DNA from: Acetobacteraceae bacterium
GTDB taxonomy: Bacteria > Pseudomonadota > Alphaproteobacteria > Acetobacterales > Acetobacteraceae
DNA length: 64,000 bases
Assembly: GCA_947475245.1 (NCBI GenBank)
Contig: CANJLW010000003.1
Location: 287,511 to 351,510, forward strand
Reading direction: 5' to 3'
The translations under genes were made by a program, and so were the position numbers. Under the pieces are notes generated by a model. That model worked only from the letters and a program-made list of their open reading frames with translations, made no database searches and was not told the DNA's origin. Position 1 is the stretch's first letter, and each line of letters opens with the position of its first letter. Shown one piece after another: positions 29,185 to 38,870 of the stretch.

Positions 29185-30186
29185 TTACCCCACGGTCAGC
29201 ATGATCTTGCCGATATGAGCGCTGGATTCCATCAGCCGGTGCGCTTCCGCCGCTTGCGCCAGCGGGAAGGTCGCGTGCACGACCGGCTTGCATTCTCCCC
29301 GATCGAGGAGCGGCCAGATTTTCGCGCGCAGATCGTCGGCAATCGCCGCCTTTTGCGCGGTGGTACGCGGGCGCATGGTCGATCCGGTGATGGTCAGGCG
29401 GCGCACCATGATCATGGTCATGTCGAAGTTTTCGACCTTGGCCCCGCCGAGGAACGCGATCAACACCAGGCGCCCGTCGGTGCCCAGCGACCGAATGTTG
29501 CGGTTAGCGTAGGAACCGCCGACCATGTCCAGAATGACGTTAACGCCGCGCCCTTCGGTCAAGGTCTTGACCTCCGCGGCGAAATCCTGCGTGCGATAGT
29601 TGATCGCCGCGTCGGCGCCCAGCGCCAGGCTGGCCTGGCATTTTTCGTCGGACCCGGCGGTGACGTAGACCGTCGCGCCGAATGCCTTGGCGAACTGAAT
29701 GGCGGTCACGCCGATGCCGCTGGTGCCGCCGTGGATCAGCACCTTTTCGCCCGCCTGCAAGCGGCCCATCTGGAACAGGTTGGCCCATACCGTGAAACTG
29801 GTTTCCGGCAGCGCGCCGGCCTGGATCGCATCGTAGCCGGTGGGCCAGGGCAGGCATTGCGAGGCCGGAGCCGTGCAGTACTCGGCATAGCCGCCGCCGT
29901 TGGTCAGCGCGCAAACCTTGTCCCCGATCGACAGACCGGTGACGCCGGCACCGACGGCCACAACCTCTCCGGCGACTTCAAGGCCGAGCAGCGGGCTGGC
30001 ACCGGGCGGAGGCGGGTAGGAACCCTGGCGTTGGGCGACATCCGGGCGGTTTACGCCGGCGGCCAGGACGCGGATCAGAACTTCGTCGGATTTCACGGCG
30101 GGCACCGGTCCCGTCGCCATTTTCAGTACCTCCGGGCCACCGGCACCGTCCGCCTGGATATGGTTCATGCTGGTCGGGATCGGCAT
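29185..30186 (-). CDS. NAD(P)H:quinone oxidoreductase, PIG3-like
   Basis: A 333-aa zinc-independent medium-chain dehydrogenase/reductase. The GroES-like half covers the first 130 residues ([19 protein letters not shown]) and the Rossmann half has [19 protein letters not shown] for NADPH binding. The pattern of TIG3/PIG3-type quinone reductases, which reduce quinones by one-electron transfer, is clear ([20 protein letters not shown]). An alternative start at Met7 (30168) is possible. It is divergent from the dioxygenase gene, with 161 bp between the starts. Confidence 0.88.
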   Translation of the reverse strand: MPIPTSMNHIQADGAGGPEVLKMATGPVPAVKSDEVLIRVLAAGVNRPDVAQRQGSYPPPPGASPLLGLEVAGEVVAVGAGVTGLSIGDKVCALTNGGGYAEYCTAPASQCLPWPTGYDAIQAGALPETSFTVWANLFQMGRLQAGEKVLIHGGTSGIGVTAIQFAKAFGATVYVTAGSDEKCQASLALGADAAINYRTQDFAAEVKTLTEGRGVNVILDMVGGSYANRNIRSLGTDGRLVLIAFLGGAKVENFDMTMIMVRRLTITGSTMRPRTTAQKAAIADDLRAKIWPLLDRGECKPVVHATFPLAQAAEAHRLMESSAHIGKIMLTVG

Positions 30187-30347
30187 CGGGGAGTCCTTCG
30201 GTGTTTCAGGGGATTGGCCGTCCTTCGTATAACGGCAAACAGCCCCGCCTGTCTTCAGCGGCGCGGCGGTTCTCCCTTTGGGTCATTGTCGCTATCATGG
30301 CCAAAGGTCGCCGCGCGGCACCAAGCCGATACAACAGGATCGCCGTC

Positions 30348-31241
30348 ATGCAGGATCTGGACGAATTCACCGTGACCGAGGCCGCCCTGGCACAGATGGC
30401 GGGAACCGACGACGCCCGACTGCGCCAGATCATGGACGCCGCCGTGCGCCACCTGCATGCCTTCGCCAGGGAAGTCGATCTGACCCCGGCGGAGTGGCTG
30501 AACGGTATTCAATTCCTGACCGCGGTCGGACAGGCCTGCACCCCGGTTCGACAGGAATTCATTCTGTTGGCCGACGTCCTCGGCCTCAGCGCACTGGTCA
30601 ACATCCTCCACGACAAGAAAGCCGCCGAACTCGGATCGCAAAGCTCCCTGCTCGGCCCCTTCTATCGGGAGGACGCGCCGGAGATGGAAGCGGGCACCCG
30701 CATCGTCAAAAATCCCACCGCCGAGGAGATCGCGGTTTACGGGCGGGTGACGGATACCGCCGGCAACCCGGTTCCCGGCGCGCTGATACGCGTTTGGCAA
30801 ACCAGCGAGCATGGGCTTTACGACCTGCAACAAAACGGCGGTGCCGAGCTGGACATGCGCGGCAACTTCCGCGCCGATTCCACCGGGGCCTTCTGCTTCC
30901 GGACCGTTCGCCCACTCGGCTACGCCATTCCGATGGACGGACCGGTCGGCGCATTGGTACGGTCGCAGAACCGCCATGGGTTTCGCCCGTCGCATCTGCA
31001 CGTGATGATCGGTGCGGAGGGCTTTCGGGAATTGGTGACCGCACTCTATTTCGGCGACGATCCGCATATCGATTCCGATACGGTGTTCGGCGTGTCCGCT
31101 TCGCTGGTGGTGCGGGCACAGGACGACCCATCCTCCCCAATCCCCCAATTGCGGTCGGTGCGCTACGATTTCAAACTGGCCCGGGCGACCGAGGGGGAAA
31201 CCGGCCGCGTCGGAGGGGACCCTACCAAACTGGCCGTGTAG
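30348..31241 (+). CDS. Intradiol ring-cleavage dioxygenase (hydroxyquinol/catechol 1,2-dioxygenase type)
   Basis: A 297-aa iron(III) dioxygenase of the catechol-type family. The N-terminal helical linker domain covers about residues 1-100 and the catalytic beta-sandwich follows. The iron ligands are Tyr158 (HGLYD), Tyr192 (PLGYAIP), His216 and His218 (PSHLHVMI). QSSLLGPFYREDAP is typical of hydroxyquinol 1,2-dioxygenases and related enzymes that open the ring between the two hydroxyls. The start at 30348 (MQDLDEFTV) is chosen on family length. It leads a + strand series with a cyclase-type hydrolase 31 bp downstream, suggesting aromatic acid catabolism. Confidence 0.9.
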   Translation: MQDLDEFTVTEAALAQMAGTDDARLRQIMDAAVRHLHAFAREVDLTPAEWLNGIQFLTAVGQACTPVRQEFILLADVLGLSALVNILHDKKAAELGSQSSLLGPFYREDAPEMEAGTRIVKNPTAEEIAVYGRVTDTAGNPVPGALIRVWQTSEHGLYDLQQNGGAELDMRGNFRADSTGAFCFRTVRPLGYAIPMDGPVGALVRSQNRHGFRPSHLHVMIGAEGFRELVTALYFGDDPHIDSDTVFGVSASLVVRAQDDPSSPIPQLRSVRYDFKLARATEGETGRVGGDPTKLAV

Positions 31242-31272
31242 TCGCCGAGCGTCATCACAGAGGAAACCAACC

Positions 31273-32061
31273 ATGCCGCGTCGTCTGATCGATATCTCCG
31301 TCGCCTTGAAAGCCGGTATCAAGAGCGACCCGCCGCATACGCTGCCGAAGATCGAATATCTCGACCACCACCAGACCGCGCCGGCGATGGCCGAGTACAT
31401 GGGGGTCAGCGTCGATCAACTGCCGAACGGCGAATACGCCGCGGTGGAGCGTGTCGCGATCAGCACCCATAACGGCACGCATCTTGACGCGCCCTATCAC
31501 TATTTTTCCACCATGAACCATGCCCTGAAGCCGGGTGGGGAACCATCGTGGCGGATCGACGAAGTGCCGCTGGAATGGTGCTACCAGCCAGGGGTCAAGC
31601 TGGATTTCCGCCACCTGCCCGATGGCTATGTCGCGACGCCCGGCGATGTGGAGGCCGAACTGAAGCGCATCGGCCACACGCTGCGTCCGTTGGAGATCGT
31701 GGTCGTCAATACGGCGGCGGGCGCGCGCTATGGCGAAGACGATTACGTTGATCGCGGATGCGGCATGGGCAAGGCCGCGACGATGTGGATGCTGGAACGC
31801 GGCGTGCGCCTGGTCGGCACCGACGGATGGAGTTGGGATGCCCCCTTTTCCCTGACGCGGGAGCAGGTCGCTAAAACCGGTAACGCCGCGCTGATCTGGG
31901 AAGGCCATCGCGCCGGACGGGAAATCGGCTACTCTCATCTGGAAAAGCTGCATAACCTCGAACTTCTGCCGCCCGATGGGTTCGATGTTGTTTGCTTCCC
32001 GGTCAAAATCCATCGCGCCTCCGCCGGCTGGACGCGGGCCGTCGCGATCATCAACGATTAA
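31273..32061 (+). CDS. Cyclase-family metal hydrolase (kynurenine formamidase-like)
   Basis: A 262-aa protein of the cyclase/formamidase family. The metal-binding motif HNGTHLDAPYHY at residues 66-77 (HxGTHxDxPxH) is intact. Members hydrolyse N-formylkynurenine, isatin or lactone-like substrates through a manganese or zinc site. GGAAACC lies before the ATG. Its position after a ring-cleavage dioxygenase suggests a step in an aromatic pathway, such as lactone opening, but the actual substrate is not shown. Confidence 0.87.
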   Translation: MPRRLIDISVALKAGIKSDPPHTLPKIEYLDHHQTAPAMAEYMGVSVDQLPNGEYAAVERVAISTHNGTHLDAPYHYFSTMNHALKPGGEPSWRIDEVPLEWCYQPGVKLDFRHLPDGYVATPGDVEAELKRIGHTLRPLEIVVVNTAAGARYGEDDYVDRGCGMGKAATMWMLERGVRLVGTDGWSWDAPFSLTREQVAKTGNAALIWEGHRAGREIGYSHLEKLHNLELLPPDGFDVVCFPVKIHRASAGWTRAVAIIND

Positions 32062-32073
32062 GGAAAACCCGAC

Positions 32074-32271
32074 ATGGTTACATTCAAGGTGCCCGACATG
32101 CATTGCGAGGGCTGCGTCCGATCGCTGACCGGCGCGCTCCACGATGTCGATGCCGCGGCCACGATCGAAGCGGACCTGACCTCTCGCTTGGTTCGCGTCG
32201 GCAGTTCCGCGTCACCCGATGCGCTGGCCGAGGCGATGCGCGACGCCGGCTTTGAGGTCACGACGGCGTAA
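32074..32271 (+). CDS. Heavy-metal-associated domain protein (CopZ-like)
   Basis: A 65-aa ferredoxin-like HMA domain with the metal motif MHCEGC (Cys11 and Cys14). Such proteins carry Cu(I) or Zn(II) to a P-type ATPase or repressor. It sits 12 bp after the cyclase gene and is likely co-transcribed with it, although no copper ATPase or CueR/CopY regulator is nearby, so a role separate from copper export is possible. The rest of the fold is complete to the final FEVTTA strand. Confidence 0.87.
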   Translation: MVTFKVPDMHCEGCVRSLTGALHDVDAAATIEADLTSRLVRVGSSASPDALAEAMRDAGFEVTTA

Positions 32272-32350
32272 GTTCCAGGGTCGACCGGGGCACGATCCTC
32301 TCGTAAAACGCCTCTCGATTGCCGCGCGGGGCGTGGCCAGGGAGGATACG

Positions 32351-33922
32351 ATGCAGATACCCGCTACGACCGATAACGCCGCGCTGTTGCTGACGCGGCG
32401 GACCAGCCTGGGTCTTTTGCTCTCCGGCCTGATCGCGGGCGAAATCACGCCGGCGCATGCGGCGGCGCAGGGCACGCTGACCATCGCGATGCATGTGTCG
32501 CTGGCGCCGACCTGGTTCGATCCGGGCGAAACAACCGGACTGATCGCGCCCTATATCGTGCTCTACGCGTTGCACGACGCCATGGTGAAACCCATGCGCG
32601 AAGGGAATCCCGCACCCAGCCTCGCGGAGTCCTACACGGCGTCCGCGGATGGCCTGACGCATGAATTCGTGCTGCGGCCGGGGATCACCTTTCACAACGG
32701 CGATCCCGTCACGTCCGACGACGTGAAATTCTCCTTCGACCGGTACCGGGGCAATTCGCTGGCGATGCTGCGTGACGCCATCGCATCGTTCGAGACTCCC
32801 GATCCTCGCCGGGTGATTATCAAGCTCAAGGAAGCCTGGCCCGATTTCATGACCTTCTTTACCGGCGCGACCGGCGCGAACTGGGTCGTGCCGCGCAAGT
32901 ATCTGGAAAAGGTTGGCGACGCAGGTTTCAAAAAGGCACCGATCGGGGCCGGCCCCTACAAGTTCGTCTCGTTTGATCCCGGCGTGGAACTGGTGCTGGA
33001 AGCGCACGAGCCTTACTGGCGGCGCAGCCCCAGCATCAAACGCATCGTGATGCGGGTCATACCGGACGAGGCGACACGGCTGGTCGCGCTGAAGCGCGGA
33101 GAAGTCGACATCGCCTATTCGATCCGCGGGGAACTGGCGGCGGAGGTAAAGCGTACCCCCAACCTCAGCCTGAAGGTCGCGCCGGATGGCGCGATGTACT
33201 GGATGTATTTCCCGGAACAATGGGATGCGCAGTCGCCCTGGTCCGATTTGCGGGTGCGACAGGCCGCCGCGGCCGCGATGGATTACGATTCCATCAATAA
33301 CGCGCTGAACCTGGGTTACTCCACGATCTCCGGCAGCATCATCCCCCGCAACTTCCAGTTCGTCTGGACCGCCCCGAAACCCGTGTTCGATCAGGCGAAG
33401 GCGCGGAAACTGCTGGCCGACGCCGGCCATCCCAACGGCTTCGACGCCGGCTTCTATTATTGCGATTCGTCCTATGCCAACCTCGGAGAAGCGGCGGTCA
33501 ATAACCTTGCGGAGATCGGTATCCGCACGAAACTGCGCCCGATGGAACGCGCCGCGTTCGATAAGGCGTTCGCCGACAAGCGCTTCAGGAAAGGCATCAT
33601 CCAGGGCAGCAGCGCCGCATTCGGCAACGCCGCCACCCGGTTGTCGGCCTGGGTCGTCAGCAGCAGCCCCTATGCCTATGGCGCATATCCCGAGCTCGAC
33701 GAGTTGTATCTGCAACAATCCAAGGAAGTGGACATCGCGAAGCGCACCGCGATCCTGCACAAGATGCAACAGATCGTTTACGAAAAGCAGATCTTCGTGA
33801 ACCTGTGGCAGTTGGGCTTCCTGAACGCCGCCGGCCCGCGGGTGGGCGAAGCCGGCTTCGCCCTGATCAAAGACTTCGTCTACACGGGGCCGTTCGAGGA
33901 CATGACCTTGAAAGCCCAATAG
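32351..33922 (+). CDS. Dipeptide/oligopeptide-type ABC receptor (SBP family 5)
   Basis: A 523-aa family 5 periplasmic receptor. The signal peptide contains an RR pair (LLTRRTSLGLLLSGLIAGE) and cleaves near AHA. Family landmarks are the domain I start GTLTIAMHVSLAPTWFDPG, the LRPGITFHNGDPVTSDDVKF segment and LSAWVVSSSPYAYGAYPELD. A strong GGAGG is five bases before the ATG at 32351. The other four parts of the importer follow without a gap larger than 12 bp. Family 5 receptors also take heme, nickel, glutathione and sugars, so a peptide substrate should not be assumed. Confidence 0.92.
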   Translation: MQIPATTDNAALLLTRRTSLGLLLSGLIAGEITPAHAAAQGTLTIAMHVSLAPTWFDPGETTGLIAPYIVLYALHDAMVKPMREGNPAPSLAESYTASADGLTHEFVLRPGITFHNGDPVTSDDVKFSFDRYRGNSLAMLRDAIASFETPDPRRVIIKLKEAWPDFMTFFTGATGANWVVPRKYLEKVGDAGFKKAPIGAGPYKFVSFDPGVELVLEAHEPYWRRSPSIKRIVMRVIPDEATRLVALKRGEVDIAYSIRGELAAEVKRTPNLSLKVAPDGAMYWMYFPEQWDAQSPWSDLRVRQAAAAAMDYDSINNALNLGYSTISGSIIPRNFQFVWTAPKPVFDQAKARKLLADAGHPNGFDAGFYYCDSSYANLGEAAVNNLAEIGIRTKLRPMERAAFDKAFADKRFRKGIIQGSSAAFGNAATRLSAWVVSSSPYAYGAYPELDELYLQQSKEVDIAKRTAILHKMQQIVYEKQIFVNLWQLGFLNAAGPRVGEAGFALIKDFVYTGPFEDMTLKAQ

Positions 33923-33934
33923 CGGATCGCGGAC

Positions 33935-34855
33935 GTGAGGCAATTTATCGCGCGTCGGTTCGGCTATTCGCTGCTGTCGTTGCTGCTGCTGTCGTTGACG
34001 ATCTTTCTGTTCATCAGACTGACCGGCGACCCGACCAGCCTGCTGACCGAACCCGGCGCGACCGAGGCCGATATCGCCGCCGTGCAACAGAAATTCGGCC
34101 TGGATAAGCCGATCTGGGTGCAATACGCCTATTTCATGGGAAGCCTGATCAAAGGCGATCTCGGGGAGTCGTTTTACTATCAAACACCGGTACTGGAGTT
34201 GTACCTCTCCCGCCTCCCGAACTCCCTGATGCTCGCGACGGTCGCCATGGCGTTCTCGCTGGTGCTGGGCATTCCCACCGGCATCCTGGCCGCGGTCAAG
34301 GTCGGTCGGTTCTGGGACAGCGCCGGCAAATTGTTCGCGCTGCTCGGGTTATCGCTGCCGTCCTTCCTGGTCGGACTGCTGATGATCCTGTTCTTCTCGG
34401 TCTACCTGGAATGGCTGCCGTCATCGGGTTCCGGCACGTTCCTGCATCTGCTGATGCCGGCCTTCGCGCTGGGATGGTATTTCGCGGCGGCGCACATGCG
34501 GCTGACGCGATCCTCCATGCTCGAAGTCATGGGGTCGGAATACATCAAACTCGCGCGCCTCAAGGGCCTGACCGAAACGCGTGTCATCGTAAAGCATGCG
34601 TTCAAGAACGCGCTGATCCCCGTCGTGACGCTGGCGGGAATCAACATGATCAACATGATCAACGTCGCCGTGGTCGTCGAAACGGTCTTCGCCTGGCCGG
34701 GCATCGGCCGACTGCTGTACGAGGGCATCAACTTTCGCGACTTCCCGGTGGTACAGGGCGTGGTCATCATCGGCGGCAGCATGATCGTCGTCGTCAACCT
34801 GCTGGTCGATGTTCTGTACGCGCTGATCGATCCCCGAATCCGGTTGGAGAAGTAA
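33935..34855 (+). CDS. ABC importer permease, DppB type
   Basis: A 306-aa inner-membrane permease with six hydrophobic helices. The N-terminal MRQFIARRFGYSLLSLLLLSL and the DppB pattern of a large periplasmic loop before helix 2 are clear. The EAA-loop equivalent, YIKLARLKGLTETRVIVKHAFKNALIP, contacts the ATPase subunit. It lies 12 bp after the receptor gene and 5 bp before the second permease gene. Start ATG-equivalent is GTG at 33935. Confidence 0.93.
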   Translation: MRQFIARRFGYSLLSLLLLSLTIFLFIRLTGDPTSLLTEPGATEADIAAVQQKFGLDKPIWVQYAYFMGSLIKGDLGESFYYQTPVLELYLSRLPNSLMLATVAMAFSLVLGIPTGILAAVKVGRFWDSAGKLFALLGLSLPSFLVGLLMILFFSVYLEWLPSSGSGTFLHLLMPAFALGWYFAAAHMRLTRSSMLEVMGSEYIKLARLKGLTETRVIVKHAFKNALIPVVTLAGINMINMINVAVVVETVFAWPGIGRLLYEGINFRDFPVVQGVVIIGGSMIVVVNLLVDVLYALIDPRIRLEK

Positions 34856-34860
34856 GCGCC

Positions 34861-35718
34861 ATGCGTGCATTACGTTCCGTCCGTGCCTGGCTGCGCGATG
34901 CGCCGGCGATCCCTTTCCTGATTTTGGGCCTGATCGCTTTCGCGGCGGTCTTCGCCGACTTCCTCGCGCCGCACGACCCGCAGTTCGGCAAGCTCAGCGA
35001 ACGCTTCCTGCCGCCGTTTTGGATCGAGCGCGGCAGCACCGCCCATATTTTCGGTACCGACCATTTGGGGCGAGACGTCTTGTCGCGCCTGATCTTCGGC
35101 GCCCGCGTGTCAATGGTCGTCGGCTTTACCGCCGTCATCGTCTCCGGCGTCGTCGGCACGACCCTCGGCATTGTCTCCGGCTATCTCGGCAGTTGGGCGG
35201 ATCAGATCATCATGCGCGTGACCGATGCCTGGCTCGCGCTGCCCGCGTTGACCTTTGCGATCTTCCTGGCCGCGATCGTCGGGCCGAGCGAAATGAACAT
35301 CGTGATTATTCTGGCGGCTGTCTATTGGACGCGATACGCCCGCATCGTGCGTGGAGAAGTGTTGTCGCTGAAAGAGCGCGAATTCGTTCGCCTCGCCATC
35401 GTCGCGGGCTGTTCCAAATGGACGATCATGCGCCGCCACATCCTTCCGAACGTCATCAACTCCTCCATCGTTCTCGCCACCCTCATGCTCGGCATTGTGA
35501 TCGTGACGGAGGCGTCGTTGTCCTTCCTCGGCGTCGGGGTGCCGCCGCCGAAACCGGCCTGGGGCGTGATGCTGGCCGATGGCAAGCAGGGACTTATGGT
35601 GGGGCATTGGTGGCTGACCGTGATGCCGGGAACCTGCATCATGCTGATGGTGCTGGCCGCGAACCTTCTGGGCGATTGGCTGCGCGTCAAACTCGACCCG
35701 CAGCTCAGGCAGCTTTGA
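34861..35718 (+). CDS. ABC importer permease, DppC type
   Basis: A 285-aa permease with the DppC/OppC architecture: an N-terminal cytoplasmic segment, helix 1 (IPFLILGLIAFAAVFADFL), the GTDHLGRDVLSRLIFGAR motif, and the binding-protein-dependent transport domain with EFVRLAIVAGCSKWTIMRRH as the ATPase-contact loop. ATG at 34861. The pair of permeases forms the channel of the importer encoded here. It is followed immediately (one base) by the first ATPase gene. Confidence 0.93.
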   Translation: MRALRSVRAWLRDAPAIPFLILGLIAFAAVFADFLAPHDPQFGKLSERFLPPFWIERGSTAHIFGTDHLGRDVLSRLIFGARVSMVVGFTAVIVSGVVGTTLGIVSGYLGSWADQIIMRVTDAWLALPALTFAIFLAAIVGPSEMNIVIILAAVYWTRYARIVRGEVLSLKEREFVRLAIVAGCSKWTIMRRHILPNVINSSIVLATLMLGIVIVTEASLSFLGVGVPPPKPAWGVMLADGKQGLMVGHWWLTVMPGTCIMLMVLAANLLGDWLRVKLDPQLRQL

Positions 35719-35719
35719 T

Positions 35720-36700
35720 ATGACCGCACCCCTGCTGGAACTGCGCAATCTCTCCACACACTATGTTTCCGCCTCCGGCACGCGCGTGGTCCGCGCCGTG
35801 GACGATGTGTCGCTGACCATGAACGCCCGCGACACGCTGGGCATTGTCGGGGAGTCCGGATCGGGCAAAAGCACCCTGGCGCTGACCATGCTGCGCGTGT
35901 TGCCGCCCGCCGCGCGGATCGTCGGGGGGCAGATGCTGCTGGAGGGAGAGGACCTGGTCGCCAAGTCCGAGGAGGAGATGCGCAAGGTCCGCGGCAAGCG
36001 CATCGCGATGATCCTGCAAGATCCGATGGCGTCCCTGAACCCGCTGTTCTCCATCGGCGATCAGGTCGGCGAACCCCTGCGCCAGCACGAAGGCGCCAGC
36101 CGAGCGTCGGCGTGGAAAAAGGCGATCGGGCTGTTGAAGGCGGTGCGCATTCCGGCGCCGGAATCCCGCGTGACGCAATATCCGCACGAAATGTCCGGCG
36201 GGATGCGCCAACGCATTGTCGGCGCGATCGGCATATCGTGCGAACCACGCCTGCTGATCGCGGACGAGCCGACCACGAGTCTGGATCTGACCATTCAGGC
36301 GCAGTACCTGAACCTCCTCCGCGACCTTCAGCAAGACTACGGGCTTGGCCTGATTTTCATCACCCACAATCTCGGGATCGTTGCCAAGATGTGCAACCTG
36401 CTGGCGGTGATGTACGCGGGGCGGGTGGTTGAATCCGGGCCGGTGTCGACTGTGTTCAACGCCCCGGCGCATCCCTATACGGCGGCGCTTCTACACTCCA
36501 TCCCGCGCATGACGGAGCGGCGGGAGCGGCTGTCCGCGATCGACGGACAACCGCCGGACATGAGCGCCCTGCCGAAAGGATGTGCCTTCGCCGCGCGTTG
36601 CCCGCGGGTTTTCGATCGATGCCGGCAGGAGGAACCGCCGGTGTTCACCCCATCTCCCGGACAAACAGCCCGCTGCTGGCTGGCGGAGGGCACCCGATGA
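35720..36700 (+). CDS. ABC importer ATPase, DppD type
   Basis: A 326-aa ATPase. Walker A is GESGSGKST, the ABC signature is MSGGMRQR and Walker B is RLLIADEPTTSLD. The C-terminal oligopeptide-ABC extension with cysteines (KGCAFAARCPRVFDRC, likely the iron-sulfur or metal-binding module seen in DppD/OppD) is present. It should pair with the downstream DppF-type ATPase, whose ATG overlaps its stop codon in ATGA. Confidence 0.94.
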   Translation: MTAPLLELRNLSTHYVSASGTRVVRAVDDVSLTMNARDTLGIVGESGSGKSTLALTMLRVLPPAARIVGGQMLLEGEDLVAKSEEEMRKVRGKRIAMILQDPMASLNPLFSIGDQVGEPLRQHEGASRASAWKKAIGLLKAVRIPAPESRVTQYPHEMSGGMRQRIVGAIGISCEPRLLIADEPTTSLDLTIQAQYLNLLRDLQQDYGLGLIFITHNLGIVAKMCNLLAVMYAGRVVESGPVSTVFNAPAHPYTAALLHSIPRMTERRERLSAIDGQPPDMSALPKGCAFAARCPRVFDRCRQEEPPVFTPSPGQTARCWLAEGTR

Positions 36701-37659
36701 GCGTGGTTCTGGAAGTCGATCGCGTCAGCAAGCATTTTCAGGCGAGAAGCGGCTTTTTCGGCGGCGATCGACGCGTCGTGCGCGCCGTCGATAACGTTTC
36801 TTTCAGCATCGAGGAAGGCACGTCCCTGGGCGTGGTCGGAGAGTCCGGCTGCGGTAAATCCACCACCGCCAAGCTCGTGCTCGGCCTTGAAGACCCCAGC
36901 GCCGGAGCGATCCGCTTTGAGGGTAAAGACCTGGTCGGCATGGACGCCGCCGGGCGCAGGCACTACCGAAAATCCGTGCAGGCGGTGTTTCAGGATCCCT
37001 ACGCCTCGCTCAGCCCCCGCATGCGGATCGGCGCGATCATCGCGGAGCCGCTGATTACCAACGAGAAGCACTCGGCCGACACGGTGCGGGCGCGTGTGCT
37101 CGAAATGCTCGACCTCGTCGGGCTGCCGGCGCGCTCCGCCGATCTGTTCCCGCATGAATTCTCCGGCGGGCAACGCCAGCGCATCGCGATTGCCCGGGCA
37201 TTGGCGCTGTCGCCGCGGCTGATCGTGCTCGATGAACCGGTCTCCGCGCTGGATGTTTCCATACGGGCGCAAATCCTGAATTTGCTGCGCGACGTCCAGG
37301 ATCGGCTTGGGGTGTCGTACCTGTTCATCGCGCACGATCTGGCCGCCGTGGCGCATATGAGCCAGACGATCATCGTCATGTATCTGGGAAAGATCGTGGA
37401 AAGCGGAGAGGCCAGGGCTTTGGCCCGGACGCCGATGCATCCCTATACGGCGGCGCTGTTTTCAGCGTCGCTGCCGGATCATCCGGACGATCGAAGGGAA
37501 GAAATCATCCTGTCGGGCGAAGTTCCAAGCCCAATGAATCCGCCGACGGGCTGTCACTTCCACCCGCGTTGCCCCCGGGCGATGGCGCGGTGCGCCCAGG
37601 AAGCTCCGACATTGCGGGAGATCGATGGCAGGCGCGTGGCCTGCCATCTGTTCGACTGA
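36697..37659 (+). CDS. ABC importer ATPase, DppF type
   Basis: A 320-aa ATPase and last gene of the five-gene importer operon. Walker A is GESGCGKST, the signature FSGGQRQR, Walker B is [13 protein letters not shown], and the C-terminus has the cysteine extension [15 protein letters not shown] typical of the family. The ATG overlaps the preceding stop (ATGA at 36697-36700), showing translational coupling; the longer open frame upstream is within dppD and not used. The convergent Rap1a-like gene ends directly after it. Confidence 0.94.
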   Translation: MSVVLEVDRVSKHFQARSGFFGGDRRVVRAVDNVSFSIEEGTSLGVVGESGCGKSTTAKLVLGLEDPSAGAIRFEGKDLVGMDAAGRRHYRKSVQAVFQDPYASLSPRMRIGAIIAEPLITNEKHSADTVRARVLEMLDLVGLPARSADLFPHEFSGGQRQRIAIARALALSPRLIVLDEPVSALDVSIRAQILNLLRDVQDRLGVSYLFIAHDLAAVAHMSQTIIVMYLGKIVESGEARALARTPMHPYTAALFSASLPDHPDDRREEIILSGEVPSPMNPPTGCHFHPRCPRAMARCAQEAPTLREIDGRRVACHLFD

Positions 37660-38049
37660 TCAGGCGGCCTTGCAGGGGAAGCGGATCGTCAGGAACTGCA
37701 ACAGCCCATCGATCGACGGCAAGGTGCGGTTCGCGGGCAGCGAACGGACCCAGTTGGTGAACTCGGTCATCGTCGCGGTCCGTGTCGGCGTCGGGTTCGG
37801 GAAGCAGAACGTCTTCTTGTCGCCGGCACGCCGCAGCTCCATCTCGATCACGCCCTGCGCGAACCCGTGACAGAAGTAGATCTTCGCATCCGCGCCCGCT
37901 TCCTTGGCCGGCGCACCGCACAGATCGGCCAGATCGTTCGTCGTCTTCGCATGCGGGCTGATCGGCTGCGCGGCCCAGGCCGCGTCGGTTGCGGCGATCA
38001 GCGGGGTTGCGATCAGGATTGCGGCGAACAGGGTGGGCAAGCGGATCAT
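37660..38049 (-). CDS. Secreted Rap1a/Tai-like small protein
   Basis: A 129-aa exported protein. A signal peptide (MIRLPTLFAAILIATPLIAA, cleaved about residue 27 after AWA) is followed by a compact domain with the pattern LADLCGAP...YFCHGFAQGV, two cysteines spaced as in the Rap1a/Tai fold. That fold is known from T6SS immunity proteins and from many secreted proteins of unknown role. No type VI effector or secretion gene is nearby, so an immunity role is not supported; a stand-alone periplasmic protein is more likely. It ends next to the ABC operon and is 19 bp downstream of queC on the same strand. Confidence 0.7.
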   Translation of the reverse strand: MIRLPTLFAAILIATPLIAATDAAWAAQPISPHAKTTNDLADLCGAPAKEAGADAKIYFCHGFAQGVIEMELRRAGDKKTFCFPNPTPTRTATMTEFTNWVRSLPANRTLPSIDGLLQFLTIRFPCKAA

Positions 38050-38068
38050 CGGCGTAAGCTCCTGGAGG

Positions 38069-38779
38069 TCAAACGGGTTGGTCAGAGCGGGCCTGCCAGC
38101 GGTGCCAGCCGGAGGCACGCAGATCGCAAGCGGGACATGTGCCGCAGCCATAGCCCCAGTCGTGGCGCCGCGAGCGATCGCCCAGATAGCAGGAATGGCT
38201 GTGTTCGAGAATGACATCCACCAGATCGTCCCCGCCGATCGTCCGCGCAAGCTCCCACGTGGCGGCCTTGTCGCGCCACATCAAGGGGGTCTCCAACACG
38301 AAACGGCGCTGTAGTCCCAGATTTAACGCCAGTTGCATGGCCTTGATCGTATCGTCGCGACAGTCCGGATAGCCGGAATAATCGGTTTCGCACACGCCCG
38401 CGACAATGCGGCGCAGACCGCGCCGATAGGCGATGGCCGCGGCGCATGTCAGGAACAGCAGGTTGCGCCCGGGCACGAACGTGGTCGGCAGTCCTTCCTC
38501 GTTCATCGTGATTTCGGTTTCCGACGTCAGCGCCGTCTGCCCCAGCCCGCGAAGTGTGGCGGTCAGATCGACGACGTGGTCCGGCCCCAGTCGCGCGCCG
38601 GCCATCGCGGCGCGAAGGGGTTCCCGACAGGTCAGTTCGATCGCATGTCGCTGGCCATAGGCAAAACCGACGGTCTCGACATGCGGGTAGCGATTCAGCG
38701 CCCAGGCCAGGCACGTGGCGGAATCCTGGCCGCCGGAAAACAGAACCAGCGCGCTGTCTTGGGAGATCGGGTCGGTCAT
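38069..38779 (-). CDS. queC: 7-cyano-7-deazaguanine synthase (queuosine biosynthesis)
   Basis: A 236-aa PP-loop ATPase. SGGQDSATC at about residues 15-23 is the PP motif, [18 protein letters not shown] and [14 protein letters not shown] are QueC signatures, and the C-terminal zinc site is formed by CYLGD plus GCGTCPAC. It converts 7-carboxy-7-deazaguanine to preQ0 for the queuosine tRNA modification. The start at 38779 is chosen because [17 protein letters not shown] matches the family; the frame runs on to 38872 without homology. It is divergent from the box operon. No other queuosine gene is in the window. Confidence 0.93.
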   Translation of the reverse strand: MTDPISQDSALVLFSGGQDSATCLAWALNRYPHVETVGFAYGQRHAIELTCREPLRAAMAGARLGPDHVVDLTATLRGLGQTALTSETEITMNEEGLPTTFVPGRNLLFLTCAAAIAYRRGLRRIVAGVCETDYSGYPDCRDDTIKAMQLALNLGLQRRFVLETPLMWRDKAATWELARTIGGDDLVDVILEHSHSCYLGDRSRRHDWGYGCGTCPACDLRASGWHRWQARSDQPV

Positions 38780-38822
38780 GGCGCGACTATGCCATGCCTG
38801 GGGTTGCCGTGCGAAGGCGGGG

Positions 38823-38853
38823 TTTACGCATGGGGTTCGTGCACTATAATGCA
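38823..38853 (+). promoter_or_regulatory. Promoter of the box operon with TGCA-N6-TGCA operator over the -10
   Basis: A perfect TATAAT (38845-38850) has TTTACG (38823-38828, 4 of 6 to consensus) 16 bp upstream. The -10 lies inside TGCA CTATAA TGCA (38840-38853), two TGCA half-sites with a 6-bp spacer. As I recall the literature, BzdR/BoxR repressors of benzoate pathways bind such TGCA repeats and are released by benzoyl-CoA. The first structural gene starts at 38871. No boxR-like gene is in the window. Confidence 0.7.
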
Positions 38854-38870
38854 TGCCAACGGAGGGGACC

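Noticed and set aside
37660..38049. Type VI secretion immunity gene
   Set aside because: The fold resembles Rap1a/Tai but no effector, VgrG, Hcp or other secretion gene is nearby.
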